Assembly (NCBI GenBank): GCA_963789885.1 | Contig: CAWBNB010000045.1 | Coordinates: forward strand, 1-64,000 | Length of the DNA: 64,000 bases | From: DATEDA01 sp963789885 | GTDB lineage: Bacteria; Pseudomonadota; Gammaproteobacteria; Burkholderiales; SG8-39 | Direction: 5' to 3' | Shown here: positions 54,833-63,293 of the stretch, piece by piece | How positions within the stretch are numbered: the first letter of the stretch is position 1 | Layout of the letters: every line of letters starts with the position of its first letter | Notes under the pieces: model-generated | What the model was told of the DNA's origin: nothing | What the model saw: only the letters and a program-made list of their open reading frames with translations | Database searches by the model: none | Translations under genes and position numbers: made by a program

Positions 54833-55836
54833 GCGTGGCCTTCGGGAGAGACCAGGTTGACATGGACCCGCTTCCGCCGGAACGGCGGCAGGACGAACGC
54901 GCGACTGCGATCGAGCAGACCGAGCACCAGCTCCGCGGGATTGCACTCGAGCGCGGCGCCGAGACCCACATACGAGGTCGTGAGCCGCGGGTTGATCTCG
55001 ACGACGATCGGACCGTGCTCGCCGAGCACCACATCGATGCCGAAGTAGCCCCACAGACCAGGAACCGCTTCCGCCACGCGTTCGGCCAGCCGGCAAAACC
55101 GGCCCTCGTCGTCGGCGAGGGCGTTCACCACGCTGCCGAGGAAAACGAAGGAGTCGTCGCGGATTGCGATGCGCTGCAGATTGACGCTCAGCACCCAGGC
55201 CGAGCCATCGCGGGCGAGGGCACAAAGGCTCGCCGCCTCACCCGGCACGTAGGGTTGCGCGACATAGTGCGCGGGCTCCGGCTGCGCTTCGATCCAGAGC
55301 ATCGCCGCATCGTGATTGTCGTACAGCCGCGTGTCCTGGCATCCGCAGCCGTCGTCCGGCTTAACGACCCACGCACCACGCATGGCCGGTCGCGCGTCGC
55401 CGCGGCCGAACGTCGGCACGGCGGCGACGTCGGCGGCGGTGAGCGTCTGGGCGGTCTGGCGCTTGCTTGCGGTGAGATGCACCGCCTCGGGGCGGCTGCC
55501 GAGAAGGATCCGGCCCGCCTCGAGCACGGAGCGCGACAGGCTTTCGAGCGCGCCGCCCGTCTCGGGCGCGATCGGCCATACGGCATCACTCGCCGCGACG
55601 AGCTCCGTGTACACCCTGCTCCGCTCGCCTGCATCGCGCACCACGTAACACTCCGCTGGAAGGTCCGAGAGATCGATGCGATGGTCGAGCATCGTGACGA
55701 CGCGGACGTCGGTCGCCGCGGCAAGGTCGCACACGAGCGAGCGAAGCATCAGCTCGCCTTCGGTCCGCAGCGCGCTGGGCAGCGCTGCTTCGATGAAGCC
55801 GCCGGCAGTGATATGCTCGTACGCGAAGATCTTCAC
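54829..55836 (-). CDS. ATP-grasp ligase (MfnD-like tyramine-glutamate ligase)
   Basis: A 335-residue ATP-grasp protein. KIFAYEHITAGG is the characteristic start of this group. Later WVVKPDDGCGCQDT (ATP-binding loop), YVAQPYVPGEAAS, YFGIDVVLGEHG and VVEINPRLTTSY (metal-binding Glu/Asn) give a complete active site. Archaeal MfnD ligates glutamate to tyramine. GTG 55836 is the likely start. It heads the three-gene methylofuran unit and is divergent from the HisA-like gene. Confidence 0.78.
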   Translation of the reverse strand: MKIFAYEHITAGGFIEAALPSALRTEGELMLRSLVCDLAAATDVRVVTMLDHRIDLSDLPAECYVVRDAGERSRVYTELVAASDAVWPIAPETGGALESLSRSVLEAGRILLGSRPEAVHLTASKRQTAQTLTAADVAAVPTFGRGDARPAMRGAWVVKPDDGCGCQDTRLYDNHDAAMLWIEAQPEPAHYVAQPYVPGEAASLCALARDGSAWVLSVNLQRIAIRDDSFVFLGSVVNALADDEGRFCRLAERVAEAVPGLWGYFGIDVVLGEHGPIVVEINPRLTTSYVGLGAALECNPAELVLGLLDRSRAFVLPPFRRKRVHVNLVSPEGHA

Positions 55837-55863
55837 TAATCCACCGAGTCTTCTCGCAGCGCC

Positions 55864-56565
55864 GTGCTCATCATCCCCGTCCTCGACCTCATGGCCGGGC
55901 AGGTCGTCCATGCCCGTCGCGGCGAGCGCTCGGCCTACCGGCCGCTAGAATCGAAGCTCACGCCGTCGAGCGATCCGCTGCCGATCGTCGCGGCGCTGCT
56001 CTCGCTCGCCCCGTTCTCCACGATCTACGTCGCCGACCTCGACGCGATCCAGGGGCGTGGTGATCAGCGCGCGACCCTGGATCGCATCCAGGCGGAGTTC
56101 CCCGTGCTCGACGTGTGGATCGACGCCGGATTCGCCGACGCGGCCCGGCTCGGCGCATGGTCGCACGGGCGTCGGACACCGGTGATCGGGTCGGAGAGCG
56201 TCCCCTCCGCCGAAGCGCTCGCCGCGTTGCGCCGCGCGGCGCCTGACGCTGTCCTCTCGCTCGACACGCGCGGCGGCGAGCGGCTCGGGCCGGCGGCGCT
56301 TTTCGACTCGCCGCAGCTCTGGCCCGAGCGCGTGATCGTGATGACGCTCGATCGCGTCGGCGCCGGCGAAGGTCCGGCGCTCGAACGCCTGCGCGCGACA
56401 CTTGCCCAGGCGCCGGCAAAGCGCATCGTCGCCGCTGGCGGCGTGCGCGATCCCCACGACCTCGATCGGCTCGAGGCCATGGGTGTACACGCCGTGCTGG
56501 CCGCGAGCGCGATCCACGACGGAACGCTGGATCGCGCGGCGCTCGCCCGCCACCTGCCCCGTTAG
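55864..56565 (+). CDS. HisA/HisF-related TIM-barrel protein
   Basis: A 233-residue protein. It starts VLIIPVLDLMAGQVVHARRG as HisA does, with YVADLDAIQGRGDQ, WIDAGF, VIGSES, VLSLDTRGGE and the late phosphate sites IVAAGGVRDPHD and AVLAASAIHDG. It is not part of a histidine operon, and such homologues recur in H4MPT/methylofuran gene sets, where their substrate is unknown. GTG 55864 is the start; the 27-bp gap to the divergent ligase leaves little room for two promoters. Confidence 0.75.
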   Translation: MLIIPVLDLMAGQVVHARRGERSAYRPLESKLTPSSDPLPIVAALLSLAPFSTIYVADLDAIQGRGDQRATLDRIQAEFPVLDVWIDAGFADAARLGAWSHGRRTPVIGSESVPSAEALAALRRAAPDAVLSLDTRGGERLGPAALFDSPQLWPERVIVMTLDRVGAGEGPALERLRATLAQAPAKRIVAAGGVRDPHDLDRLEAMGVHAVLAASAIHDGTLDRAALARHLPR

Positions 56566-56593
56566 ACGCGCCCGGCGCGCCGGGGGCGAACCG

Positions 56594-57103
56594 CTATTTC
56601 GGCGAGAAGGGGTGCTTCACCGAGTTGCGCTTCTGCACGACCTCCTGCGGCGTCGGCGTGCCGGCCACCGCGCGCTGGATCGACTCCTTCACCGCCTGGT
56701 GGTTGAAGTCGTAGATCTTCTTGTCGTCTGCGGCCTGCCAGTGGATGAACACGCCAACGCACACGAAGATGTCGTTCGCCTCGTCGGCCGGAATCACGCC
56801 TTCGGCGACGCAGTCGGCCACCGCCCGAGCGACCGCGGCCTGCGCCGGCCCGAACATCTGGATCGCCTGTTTCGCGCCCTTGATCGTGACCTTGTTGAAC
56901 ATCACCGTGTGCGGCTTCGCCGGCAGGTTCGGCGCGACCACCGCGAGCAGCGACGTGAAGCCGTCCTTGTTGTTCGTCAGCGCGTTGCAGAACGCCGCCT
57001 CCGCCGCGCTGCCGCGCGGTCCCAAGATCAGGTCGATGTGAGCGACCTCGTTGCCGTCTCCGACCAGCGATTCGCCGACCAGTACCTTGTTGATCTTCGC
57101 CAT
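56594..57103 (-). CDS. fae: Formaldehyde-activating enzyme
   Basis: A 169-residue Fae that condenses formaldehyde with H4MPT to methylene-H4MPT in the cytoplasm, the entry step of formaldehyde oxidation. ATG 57103 follows AAAAGGAG. KVLVGESLVGDGNEVAHIDL contains His22, the catalytic acid of the family; MFGPAQAAVARAVADCVAEG and VFIHWQAAD complete the fold. The length is typical. It is 31 bases downstream of the CitG-like gene and so is probably the last gene of the mtdB-mch run, though a separate promoter is likely for such an abundant enzyme. Confidence 0.97.
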   Translation of the reverse strand: MAKINKVLVGESLVGDGNEVAHIDLILGPRGSAAEAAFCNALTNNKDGFTSLLAVVAPNLPAKPHTVMFNKVTIKGAKQAIQMFGPAQAAVARAVADCVAEGVIPADEANDIFVCVGVFIHWQAADDKKIYDFNHQAVKESIQRAVAGTPTPQEVVQKRNSVKHPFSPK

Positions 57104-57134
57104 GACCACCTTCTCCTTTTGCGGTTGATGCCAC

Positions 57135-58070
57135 TCATCCTGTGGGAAAGGCTCCCACTCCTGCAACCGCGTCGCGGCGACCACCGCGACGCGGGCGATC
57201 CTCGAGCTGCGCCTCGCACAGAAAAGCGAAGAGCAGGCTCGCTACCGTCAGGTCTGCGCTCGTGCCCGGGTTGAGCCCGCGCGCCTTCAATTCGCGATCC
57301 CACGTCAGCAACCGACCGGCGAGCGCGGCGGGATCGGGCGCCGCGGCCACCGCGACAGCGTATTCGATCGCCTCGTCGCGCACCCTGTTCGCCTGCCCCA
57401 TCCCGAGCTTGCGCGCGATGTGCGAGTCGGGATGGCGGGCGAGAAACGCAAGGTACACCTCGGTCGTCGTCCAGCGCCAGTCGCGTCCCCGGGCACGTGC
57501 TTTGGCCAGCCGCCCGAGGCCGGTCTCGATTACGTCGGCGTAGCCGCTGGCGTACTGCCGCGCGATCATGTCGCGCCCGGCGGCCGCGCGCATCGCATCG
57601 AGCAGACTCGTCCGCGCCGGCTCGTTGACGTCGTGCTGCTCGGCCGCGCCCAGACCGCCGGGCCTGGCCAGGCGGATCGCTTCGAACGCGCGTTCCGCGT
57701 CCGGAACGGCCAGCCCGTCCAGGACTTCGTGCAACCGGTCGGCAAGGGCGCCGCGGTCGCAGGGCAAGCGCTGCTGCATCGCCGCATGCACGAGCGGTGC
57801 GGCGAGCAGCACGATGCCAAGGTTGGTATTGACGCCCACCGCCCGTTGCGTCGCCACGACTGCGTGGTAAATCCGCTCGCCGACCGAGGCCCCCCGGGCC
57901 ACGATCGCCGGTGCCGCCGCCTGCGCGCTGCGGACGAAGTCGAGCGGCGCCATTCCGTGTCCGCCGGCATGCAGCCCCACGTTGCCGGGTTTCAGCCCGG
58001 TGACGTCGAGCAGGCAGACGTCGATGAAGGCGCACTCGATCGCCTGCGCGGTGGCCGCGACCAGGTTCAT
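57135..58070 (-). CDS. Triphosphoribosyl-dephospho-CoA synthase-like (CitG/MdcB family) protein
   Basis: A 311-residue CitG-family protein. ALLDVTGLKPGNV-type start (CLLDVTGLKPGNVGLHAGGH), VNTNLGIVLLAAPLVHA and GLNPGTSADLTVASLLFAFL are the conserved nucleotide-binding segments. No citrate or malonate lyase is here; homologues are fixed members of methylotroph H4MPT clusters. Its reaction in that setting is unknown; a ribosyl or phosphoribosyl transfer is plausible from the family. ATG 58070 overlaps the previous stop (ATGA). Confidence 0.78.
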   Translation of the reverse strand: MNLVAATAQAIECAFIDVCLLDVTGLKPGNVGLHAGGHGMAPLDFVRSAQAAAPAIVARGASVGERIYHAVVATQRAVGVNTNLGIVLLAAPLVHAAMQQRLPCDRGALADRLHEVLDGLAVPDAERAFEAIRLARPGGLGAAEQHDVNEPARTSLLDAMRAAAGRDMIARQYASGYADVIETGLGRLAKARARGRDWRWTTTEVYLAFLARHPDSHIARKLGMGQANRVRDEAIEYAVAVAAAPDPAALAGRLLTWDRELKARGLNPGTSADLTVASLLFAFLCEAQLEDRPRRGGRRDAVAGVGAFPTG

Positions 58071-58978
58071 GACGCCGCCCTGCTCGCCGACGCGAGCCGC
58101 CGGTCGACGAAATCCTCGGCGAGCCGCCGCGCGATGTCCACCGACGCTACCGACTGCAGGCCCTGCCAGGCCGGAACGCCGTTCACCTCGATCACCAGCG
58201 GGACGCCGTCGCGCGCGCGCATCAGGTCGACCCCGGCGTGATCCAGACCGATCTCGCGGACGGCGCGCTCTGCGGCCGCGCACAGATCGTCCGCGAGCGG
58301 CGCCGCTTCGCACCGCGCGCCCTTGGCCACGTTGTGGATCCAATCGGGGCCGCGCCGCACCATCGCGGCGACCGACCGGCCCCCGATCACGAACACGCGG
58401 TAGTCGCGCGGGTCGCCGTCGTCGCTCTCAACGAAGCGCTGCAGATAGTAGACGCCGGCGTACTCGGTCCCTTGAGGAAGCGCATCACCGGCGCCGAGGC
58501 GCTGCAGGCCCCGGCCCTGCGAGCCGAACAGCGGCTTCAGCACCAGGCGATGCCCGCGCGCGGTCTCGCGGATCAGCGCGGCGCGCGCGCTGGCGCTCTG
58601 CTCGGACACCCACGTCGCGGGCGTCGCGATCCCCGCCTTGCGCAACAGCATCGAGGTCATCGACTTGTCGACGCTGCGTTCGATGGCGCGGGCGCTGTTG
58701 TAGACCGGCACGCCCCATTCGGCGAGCGCGTGCAGGATGGAGAGGCGGAAGGTGACCTGCTCGAACGTTCCCGCGTCGATCTCCCGCACGAAGACGCCGT
58801 CGGGCAGCGTGCGCGCGAACCCCGGAACGACGATCCCGTATCGGTTCGCGTCGAGGTCGACGCGGCAATCGTCGAGCGAAGCAAAGCGGGTCTCGACGCC
58901 GAGCGCAGCGAACGCGCGCGCGAGCCGGCGGCCGTGCCAGCCGGGCGCCGAGGTCACGATGGCGATGCGCGCTTTCAT
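58067..58978 (-). CDS. RimK/MptN-like ATP-grasp glutamate ligase
   Basis: A 303-residue ATP-grasp protein of the RimK type. The ATP site is seen in LVLKPLFGSQGRGLQRLG and YYLQRFVES, and the metal site in VIEVNGVPAWQGLQ. RimK relatives add glutamates; archaeal MptN adds one to H4MPT, and bacterial methylofuran carries a long polyglutamate chain, so either cofactor may be the acceptor (inference). Its start overlaps the mch stop and its stop overlaps the CitG-like start, so it is tightly coupled. Confidence 0.78.
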   Translation of the reverse strand: MKARIAIVTSAPGWHGRRLARAFAALGVETRFASLDDCRVDLDANRYGIVVPGFARTLPDGVFVREIDAGTFEQVTFRLSILHALAEWGVPVYNSARAIERSVDKSMTSMLLRKAGIATPATWVSEQSASARAALIRETARGHRLVLKPLFGSQGRGLQRLGAGDALPQGTEYAGVYYLQRFVESDDGDPRDYRVFVIGGRSVAAMVRRGPDWIHNVAKGARCEAAPLADDLCAAAERAVREIGLDHAGVDLMRARDGVPLVIEVNGVPAWQGLQSVASVDIARRLAEDFVDRRLASASRAAS

Positions 58979-59964
58979 GACCCGAACGACTCGGCGAGCC
59001 GGGCGAGGTCGCGCTTCCCGCCGCGGAAGGTCCGGCCCGAAGCGAGATTGCAGACGGTCACCTCGGCCGGTGCGAACAGCATCGGATCGATCTTGTAGAA
59101 GTCGAACCCGTAGTCCTTGAACACCTGCGCGAATGGCTTGCCGTAGTCGCGCGACGCGGACGCGGGCAAGGTCCGCGCGAGCTGCTCCGCGGCGGCGTCG
59201 GCGACGTCCACGTACAGCGTCGCGCGCCCGGCGAACAGGATCGCATCGTTGGTGCGGCCCATCGCCGCGAGAAAATCCGGCGCCGGCGGCGGCAGCGGCG
59301 CGGTGCCGGTGCCGTCCACGATCCGATCGAGCGCGAAGCCGAGGGCGTGCGCCTTGTGCAGCGCGACCTCCAGCGTGCGGGCGACGATCTGCACCGTTCC
59401 GGCGAGGCTTCGGGTCGGCGTCAGGACCAGGGTAATGCGCTCCGCCGGCAGCGCGCAGTCGTGCGCGATCTTGCCGATGATTGGCTCCGGCGGCACCCGA
59501 TCCACCTCGAGCACGAACGCGGCGCGGTCGCCCGCATCCGCGTACCCCAGCTCCTCGAACAGCGGCTCGCGACGGGCGATCGCCCGTCCCGGCCCGGAGG
59601 CGAGCGCCTGGAAGGCGCCCTTCCCTTCGCCGTGCACGAGGCTCCAGCCCGCGTACTGGCTTGCGAGGCAGGCGATGACTGGGTCGGCACTGTGCGCATG
59701 GACCTGCAGAAATCCGCCGGGCTCGCCGTTGCCGGGCGCGAGCGCGACGGTGCCCAATCCGCCCATGCAGATCTCGGCGATCCGGCGCCCCGCCTCCAGG
59801 CCGCCGCGCACCGCGATCCCCGCGTCGACGATGATGGCGCCTTGCTCGCTGCGGGTGACCCCGAGGCGCAACCGCGCGGCCCCGGCGACGAGCTCGGCGA
59901 CGAGCGGCGCCGCGAGCGCGTTCACGCTCACTCCCCCGCCGGCACTTTGCACCGCCACGACCAT
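58975..59964 (-). CDS. mch: Methenyltetrahydromethanopterin cyclohydrolase
   Basis: A 329-residue Mch that hydrolyses methenyl-H4MPT to formyl-H4MPT. VSVNALAAPLVAELV starts the family region; GLEAGRRIAEICMGGLGTVA, VHAHSADPVIACLASQYAGW and the C-terminal GKPFAQVFKDYGFDFYKIDP are hallmarks. I chose ATG 59964 (MVVAVQSAGGG), one base past the upstream stop codon; an earlier frame extension is inside the upstream gene. It is followed by the ATP-grasp gene with a four-base overlap. Confidence 0.94.
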   Translation of the reverse strand: MVVAVQSAGGGVSVNALAAPLVAELVAGAARLRLGVTRSEQGAIIVDAGIAVRGGLEAGRRIAEICMGGLGTVALAPGNGEPGGFLQVHAHSADPVIACLASQYAGWSLVHGEGKGAFQALASGPGRAIARREPLFEELGYADAGDRAAFVLEVDRVPPEPIIGKIAHDCALPAERITLVLTPTRSLAGTVQIVARTLEVALHKAHALGFALDRIVDGTGTAPLPPPAPDFLAAMGRTNDAILFAGRATLYVDVADAAAEQLARTLPASASRDYGKPFAQVFKDYGFDFYKIDPMLFAPAEVTVCNLASGRTFRGGKRDLARLAESFGS

Positions 59965-59965
59965 C

Positions 59966-61108
59966 TCAGGCTGCCACACGCCGATCCGGCGCGGTCCACC
60001 GGTCGAGCAAGCCGCGCATCGCCTCGCTCCGGGCTTCGAGCTCGCGCTCCGCCTCTTCGCCGTTCGCCGCTCCGGAACACACGGACAGCACCGGCGCACT
60101 GGCTGCGATCACCGTGCCTGCGCAGGGCAGATCGCGGCACCAGTCAGGAAACGTGGCATCAGCGGGGATCCTGATCGGCCGATCGGCGTAGACGATGCCG
60201 AGCGCTCGGCACCCCCCGCTCCGTCCGCCGAGCCGCGCGGCGAAGTCCGGGATCGCACGTTCGAAGCTCAGCATGTGCCAGTGCACCAGGCCTTCGGCGA
60301 AATCATCGTCGTACAGCTCGAAGGTCGCCGTCGGACGCGGATTGATTTCGATCGCCACCGGCTCGTCGCCGTCGAGGAGGAAATCCACGCCGGCCAGCCC
60401 GCGCAGCCCGGTCGCGCGCACGAGCCGATCGAGGCACGCCTGGGTCCGGGCGCGCAGCCGCGCATCGACGAGGATGTTTCCGACCGCCCCCGCGTAGCAG
60501 AACTCAGCCTCGCCGCGCGCCTCGACGCGCAGGCGGTTGAAGCCGAGAAGCCAGGCGCGCGCCCCATCGGCGAGAAAGGTCACTGACATCGGTCGGCCCG
60601 GAATCTCGCGCTGGAAGTAAACGCGGGCGCCGGTCCGCGCATTCCCGGCGCGGCGTACATGCCCACCGCCGGTGCCGCCCACGTCCTTTTCCAGCCATCC
60701 GCCAGGATCGGCTGGCGGCTCGAGCTGAGTGAGCGGTACGCGCCATCCGGTCGCACGCAGGATCGCCAGACCGAGCTCCGGATCCTTCAGTGCCGCCACG
60801 GTCTCGACCGGGTTCGCGTACAGGCAGCCGTGCCCCGCGATGCGCGTCACGAGTCCCGGCGCGTACTCGACACCGCTGCCGATCACGATGTCGAGCGCCG
60901 ATCCGCGTGCATGCGCAGCAAGCGCCGCGAGGAGCCGCTTCGGGTCGAGCGCGACACCCTCATCGGCCGCGACGCTCGCAGCGTCGGCGATCGCCCGCGT
61001 GTCGCGGTCGGCAAAGGCGTCGAGCACGGCCACCCGTTCGCGGCGCTTCGCCGCGGAGTGAGCGAGGGCGCGGCCCGAGACCGCGATGATGACGAGCTTC
61101 GCCGGCAT
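59966..61108 (-). CDS. ATP-grasp protein of the H4MPT cluster
   Basis: A 380-residue ATP-grasp protein distinct from the RimK and MfnD types. KLVIIAVSGRALAHSAAKRR starts it; WLEKDVGGTGGGHVRRAG is the ATP-binding loop, VYFQREIPGRPMSVTFLADG follows, and FLLDGDEPVAIEINPRPTAT is the metal site. The C-terminal third (RALGIVYADRPIRI, FPDWCRDLPCAGTVI) is specific to the methylotroph cluster proteins. A ligase step in H4MPT or methylofuran synthesis is expected; the acceptor is unknown. It lies between mtdB and mch. Confidence 0.8.
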   Translation of the reverse strand: MPAKLVIIAVSGRALAHSAAKRRERVAVLDAFADRDTRAIADAASVAADEGVALDPKRLLAALAAHARGSALDIVIGSGVEYAPGLVTRIAGHGCLYANPVETVAALKDPELGLAILRATGWRVPLTQLEPPADPGGWLEKDVGGTGGGHVRRAGNARTGARVYFQREIPGRPMSVTFLADGARAWLLGFNRLRVEARGEAEFCYAGAVGNILVDARLRARTQACLDRLVRATGLRGLAGVDFLLDGDEPVAIEINPRPTATFELYDDDFAEGLVHWHMLSFERAIPDFAARLGGRSGGCRALGIVYADRPIRIPADATFPDWCRDLPCAGTVIAASAPVLSVCSGAANGEEAERELEARSEAMRGLLDRWTAPDRRVAA

Positions 61109-61120
61109 GGGTCGCGGGCG

Positions 61121-62029
61121 CTAGCGGCCCGTCTGCACGAGCTCCCGCGCCTTCTGGAACGCGTGGCGGAAATCCAGGTAGAGCGCCTTTTCCGATGCGC
61201 ACATGCCCTGGAACAATCCCCGCTCGATCTGATACTTGACGTTGCCGATCGCGAGCGCGCCGATCCCGACCGCCTTGCCGGATGCCGCGACGAGCGGCGC
61301 GCCGTCGTCCATCACACCGACGCCCGCGATGCCTGCGGGCGGCACGGCGTTCACGTCCGCCGCGACGAGCAGCGCGCGTGCGCCGGCGAGCAACTCCGCG
61401 CTCAGAACCTCGCTCCCGGCCTTGGCCGCGGCGATCACGACCTCGGCTGCACCGAGCAACCCGGGGAGCGATCCAGCGTTGGCGAGCACCGGTCTCACCG
61501 TCAGCTGGTAACGGGTCCGGATGCGTTCGGCCGCCGCCTTAGCCCGGTCGGCGGCCGTGCTGCTCGCCAGTTCGACGACCGCGCCCTCCTGCGCCGCGAG
61601 CGTGGCCGCCGCCGTGCCGACGGGACCGGTGCCGCCGAGCACTAGGACGCGCCTCCCGGCGAGCTCGACGCCATGCTTCCCGCGCAGCGCCCGCTCGACC
61701 GCCGCGACCACCGCTGCGGCGGTCGTGAACGCGCCGCTCGGATCGGCAAATACCGACACCTCGAACGGAGGCACCATTGCCTTCTTCGCTGCCTCGAGCA
61801 TGTCCACCGCGAGGTCGAGATCGCGCCCGCCGATGAAGATGCCGGTGCGGCGCACGCGCTTCGGCCCGCGCGAGAAGATCGCATCCTGGGTAAGGTTCGC
61901 CACGTCGGCGAGCGTCACCCCAGTGTACGGGACGACCACTTCATAGCCCGCGTCGTAGGCCATGTTCACGTCGAACGGGCTTGCTTGGGCCGCCGGTGTG
62001 AAAAGGTGGAGGATCAGCGGATTTTCCAT
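61121..62029 (-). CDS. mtdB: NAD(P)-dependent methylene-tetrahydromethanopterin dehydrogenase
   Basis: A 302-residue MtdB that oxidises methylene-H4MPT to methenyl-H4MPT. The N-terminus LILHLFTPAAQASPFDVNMA and GYEVVVPYTGVTLADV carry the pterin site; the Rossmann motif is VLVLGGTGPVGTAAATLAAQ near residue 130. YQIERGLFQGM and the C-terminal helices match the family. It is downstream of the beta-RFAP synthase gene by nine bases and upstream of the ATP-grasp gene by 12, as part of the minus-strand run to fae. Confidence 0.94.
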   Translation of the reverse strand: MENPLILHLFTPAAQASPFDVNMAYDAGYEVVVPYTGVTLADVANLTQDAIFSRGPKRVRRTGIFIGGRDLDLAVDMLEAAKKAMVPPFEVSVFADPSGAFTTAAAVVAAVERALRGKHGVELAGRRVLVLGGTGPVGTAAATLAAQEGAVVELASSTAADRAKAAAERIRTRYQLTVRPVLANAGSLPGLLGAAEVVIAAAKAGSEVLSAELLAGARALLVAADVNAVPPAGIAGVGVMDDGAPLVAASGKAVGIGALAIGNVKYQIERGLFQGMCASEKALYLDFRHAFQKARELVQTGR

Positions 62030-62038
62030 GCTGCACTC

Positions 62039-63085
62039 TCAGGCGTCGCGGCGCGCGGCTGCGACCCGTGGGGCCTCGATCGCCGATTCCTGCGCGGTTC
62101 GCTGTTCGAGGTCGTGTCCGCGATTCCGGCCGCGCGCGACGATCAGCTCGACCTGGCGCAGATGCGCGAATCGGGCGCGGGCCTCGACGAGCAACGCGTG
62201 CGCACGCACCTCCGAATCGACGATCCCGAAACCGGTCGGGCCCCACGAGGATTGGCCCACGCCGGTCACCCCGTTCGCCTCGAGCCACGCGAGGACCTCG
62301 GCGACCGCCGGGCTGGTGAACCGCCCGCCCTGGGCGGCCGCAAAGTAGTCGCCGACCGTGCGCTGGATCTCGCCGACGCCGTCGCCGAAGCTCGCGATGT
62401 TCTGCTCGGCGAGCGCCGGCATCACGCGCAGCAGCACGAGATGGGCGAGGTGGGCGGCCCGGTCCTGCGGGAACGCGCTCAGGCTGCGAAACGCCGCACG
62501 CTCTGTTTCCCCCGAGAGTCCGCGACCACCGCTTTCCAGCACGACGAGCACTCGCCACGCCGGCGGAAAGGCCATCCGCGCGATCACCGGTGGATGGTCG
62601 CCGCCGCTGCCGCGTCCGCCGTCCACGACGAAGCCCCCGTGCTCGAAGGCGCCGATGCCGATCCCCGACCGCGCGCCGCGCTGTGCGAGTGCGGCGAGCG
62701 AGCCGACGGGCACTGCGATGTCGAACAGCGCGCCGAACGCCTTCCCGATCGCCAGCGCGAGCTGCGTGCCCGAACCGAGTCCCACGTGCTCCGGAATAGC
62801 GCGTTCCACGTCGACCGCGCAGCCGGTCGTGATGTCGTACTCGTCGGCGAGCTGGCGCAGGAAATGAAGCGCGCGCGCCGCGCTCGGACCGGTCGCTTCG
62901 AGCACCTCCGAGTGGCGCAGCGTCACGACGGTCGAGATGTCGTCAAGCGTGAGCCCGATGCTGCCGAAGCGTCGACCCAGGCTGCCGCTGACGTCGACAA
63001 AACCGAGATGGAGCCGCGCCGGCGCTGCCACTCGTACCGTCAGCCGCTTCACTTTCGCGTCGTCGGCCGAGGAGGATCTGGGCAT
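62039..63085 (-). CDS. mptG: Beta-ribofuranosylaminobenzene 5'-phosphate synthase
   Basis: A 348-residue GHMP-kinase-fold protein that makes beta-RFAP from a hydroxy- or aminobenzoate and PRPP, the first committed methanopterin step. VAAPARLHLGFVDVSGSLGR, FGSIGLTL, the GHMP motif PEHVGLGSGTQLALAIG and GARSGIGIGAFEHGGFVVDG are diagnostic, as is GQSSWGPTGFGIV near the end. ATG 63085 is the most likely start. It opens the run of genes reaching fae; the 208-bp gap upstream probably holds the promoter. Confidence 0.9.
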   Translation of the reverse strand: MPRSSSADDAKVKRLTVRVAAPARLHLGFVDVSGSLGRRFGSIGLTLDDISTVVTLRHSEVLEATGPSAARALHFLRQLADEYDITTGCAVDVERAIPEHVGLGSGTQLALAIGKAFGALFDIAVPVGSLAALAQRGARSGIGIGAFEHGGFVVDGGRGSGGDHPPVIARMAFPPAWRVLVVLESGGRGLSGETERAAFRSLSAFPQDRAAHLAHLVLLRVMPALAEQNIASFGDGVGEIQRTVGDYFAAAQGGRFTSPAVAEVLAWLEANGVTGVGQSSWGPTGFGIVDSEVRAHALLVEARARFAHLRQVELIVARGRNRGHDLEQRTAQESAIEAPRVAAARRDA

Positions 63086-63293
63086 CGCGGCAGCGTTCCG
63101 TTGATTGCAAATCGAACGGGTTAGTGTGCCACGAACTCGCACATCCGCAAGCGTCGACCGACTCCGCGCGCGCGATGCCACGGACATAGGACAAGCTGTG
63201 CCGATAGTAGAACACTGCCGGCGCTGCTTCGGTTTCGCCCGAGGTCCGCGAACGCCGTGATGCCCGCGGCGCGCGCGGCGACTCCACCCACGC

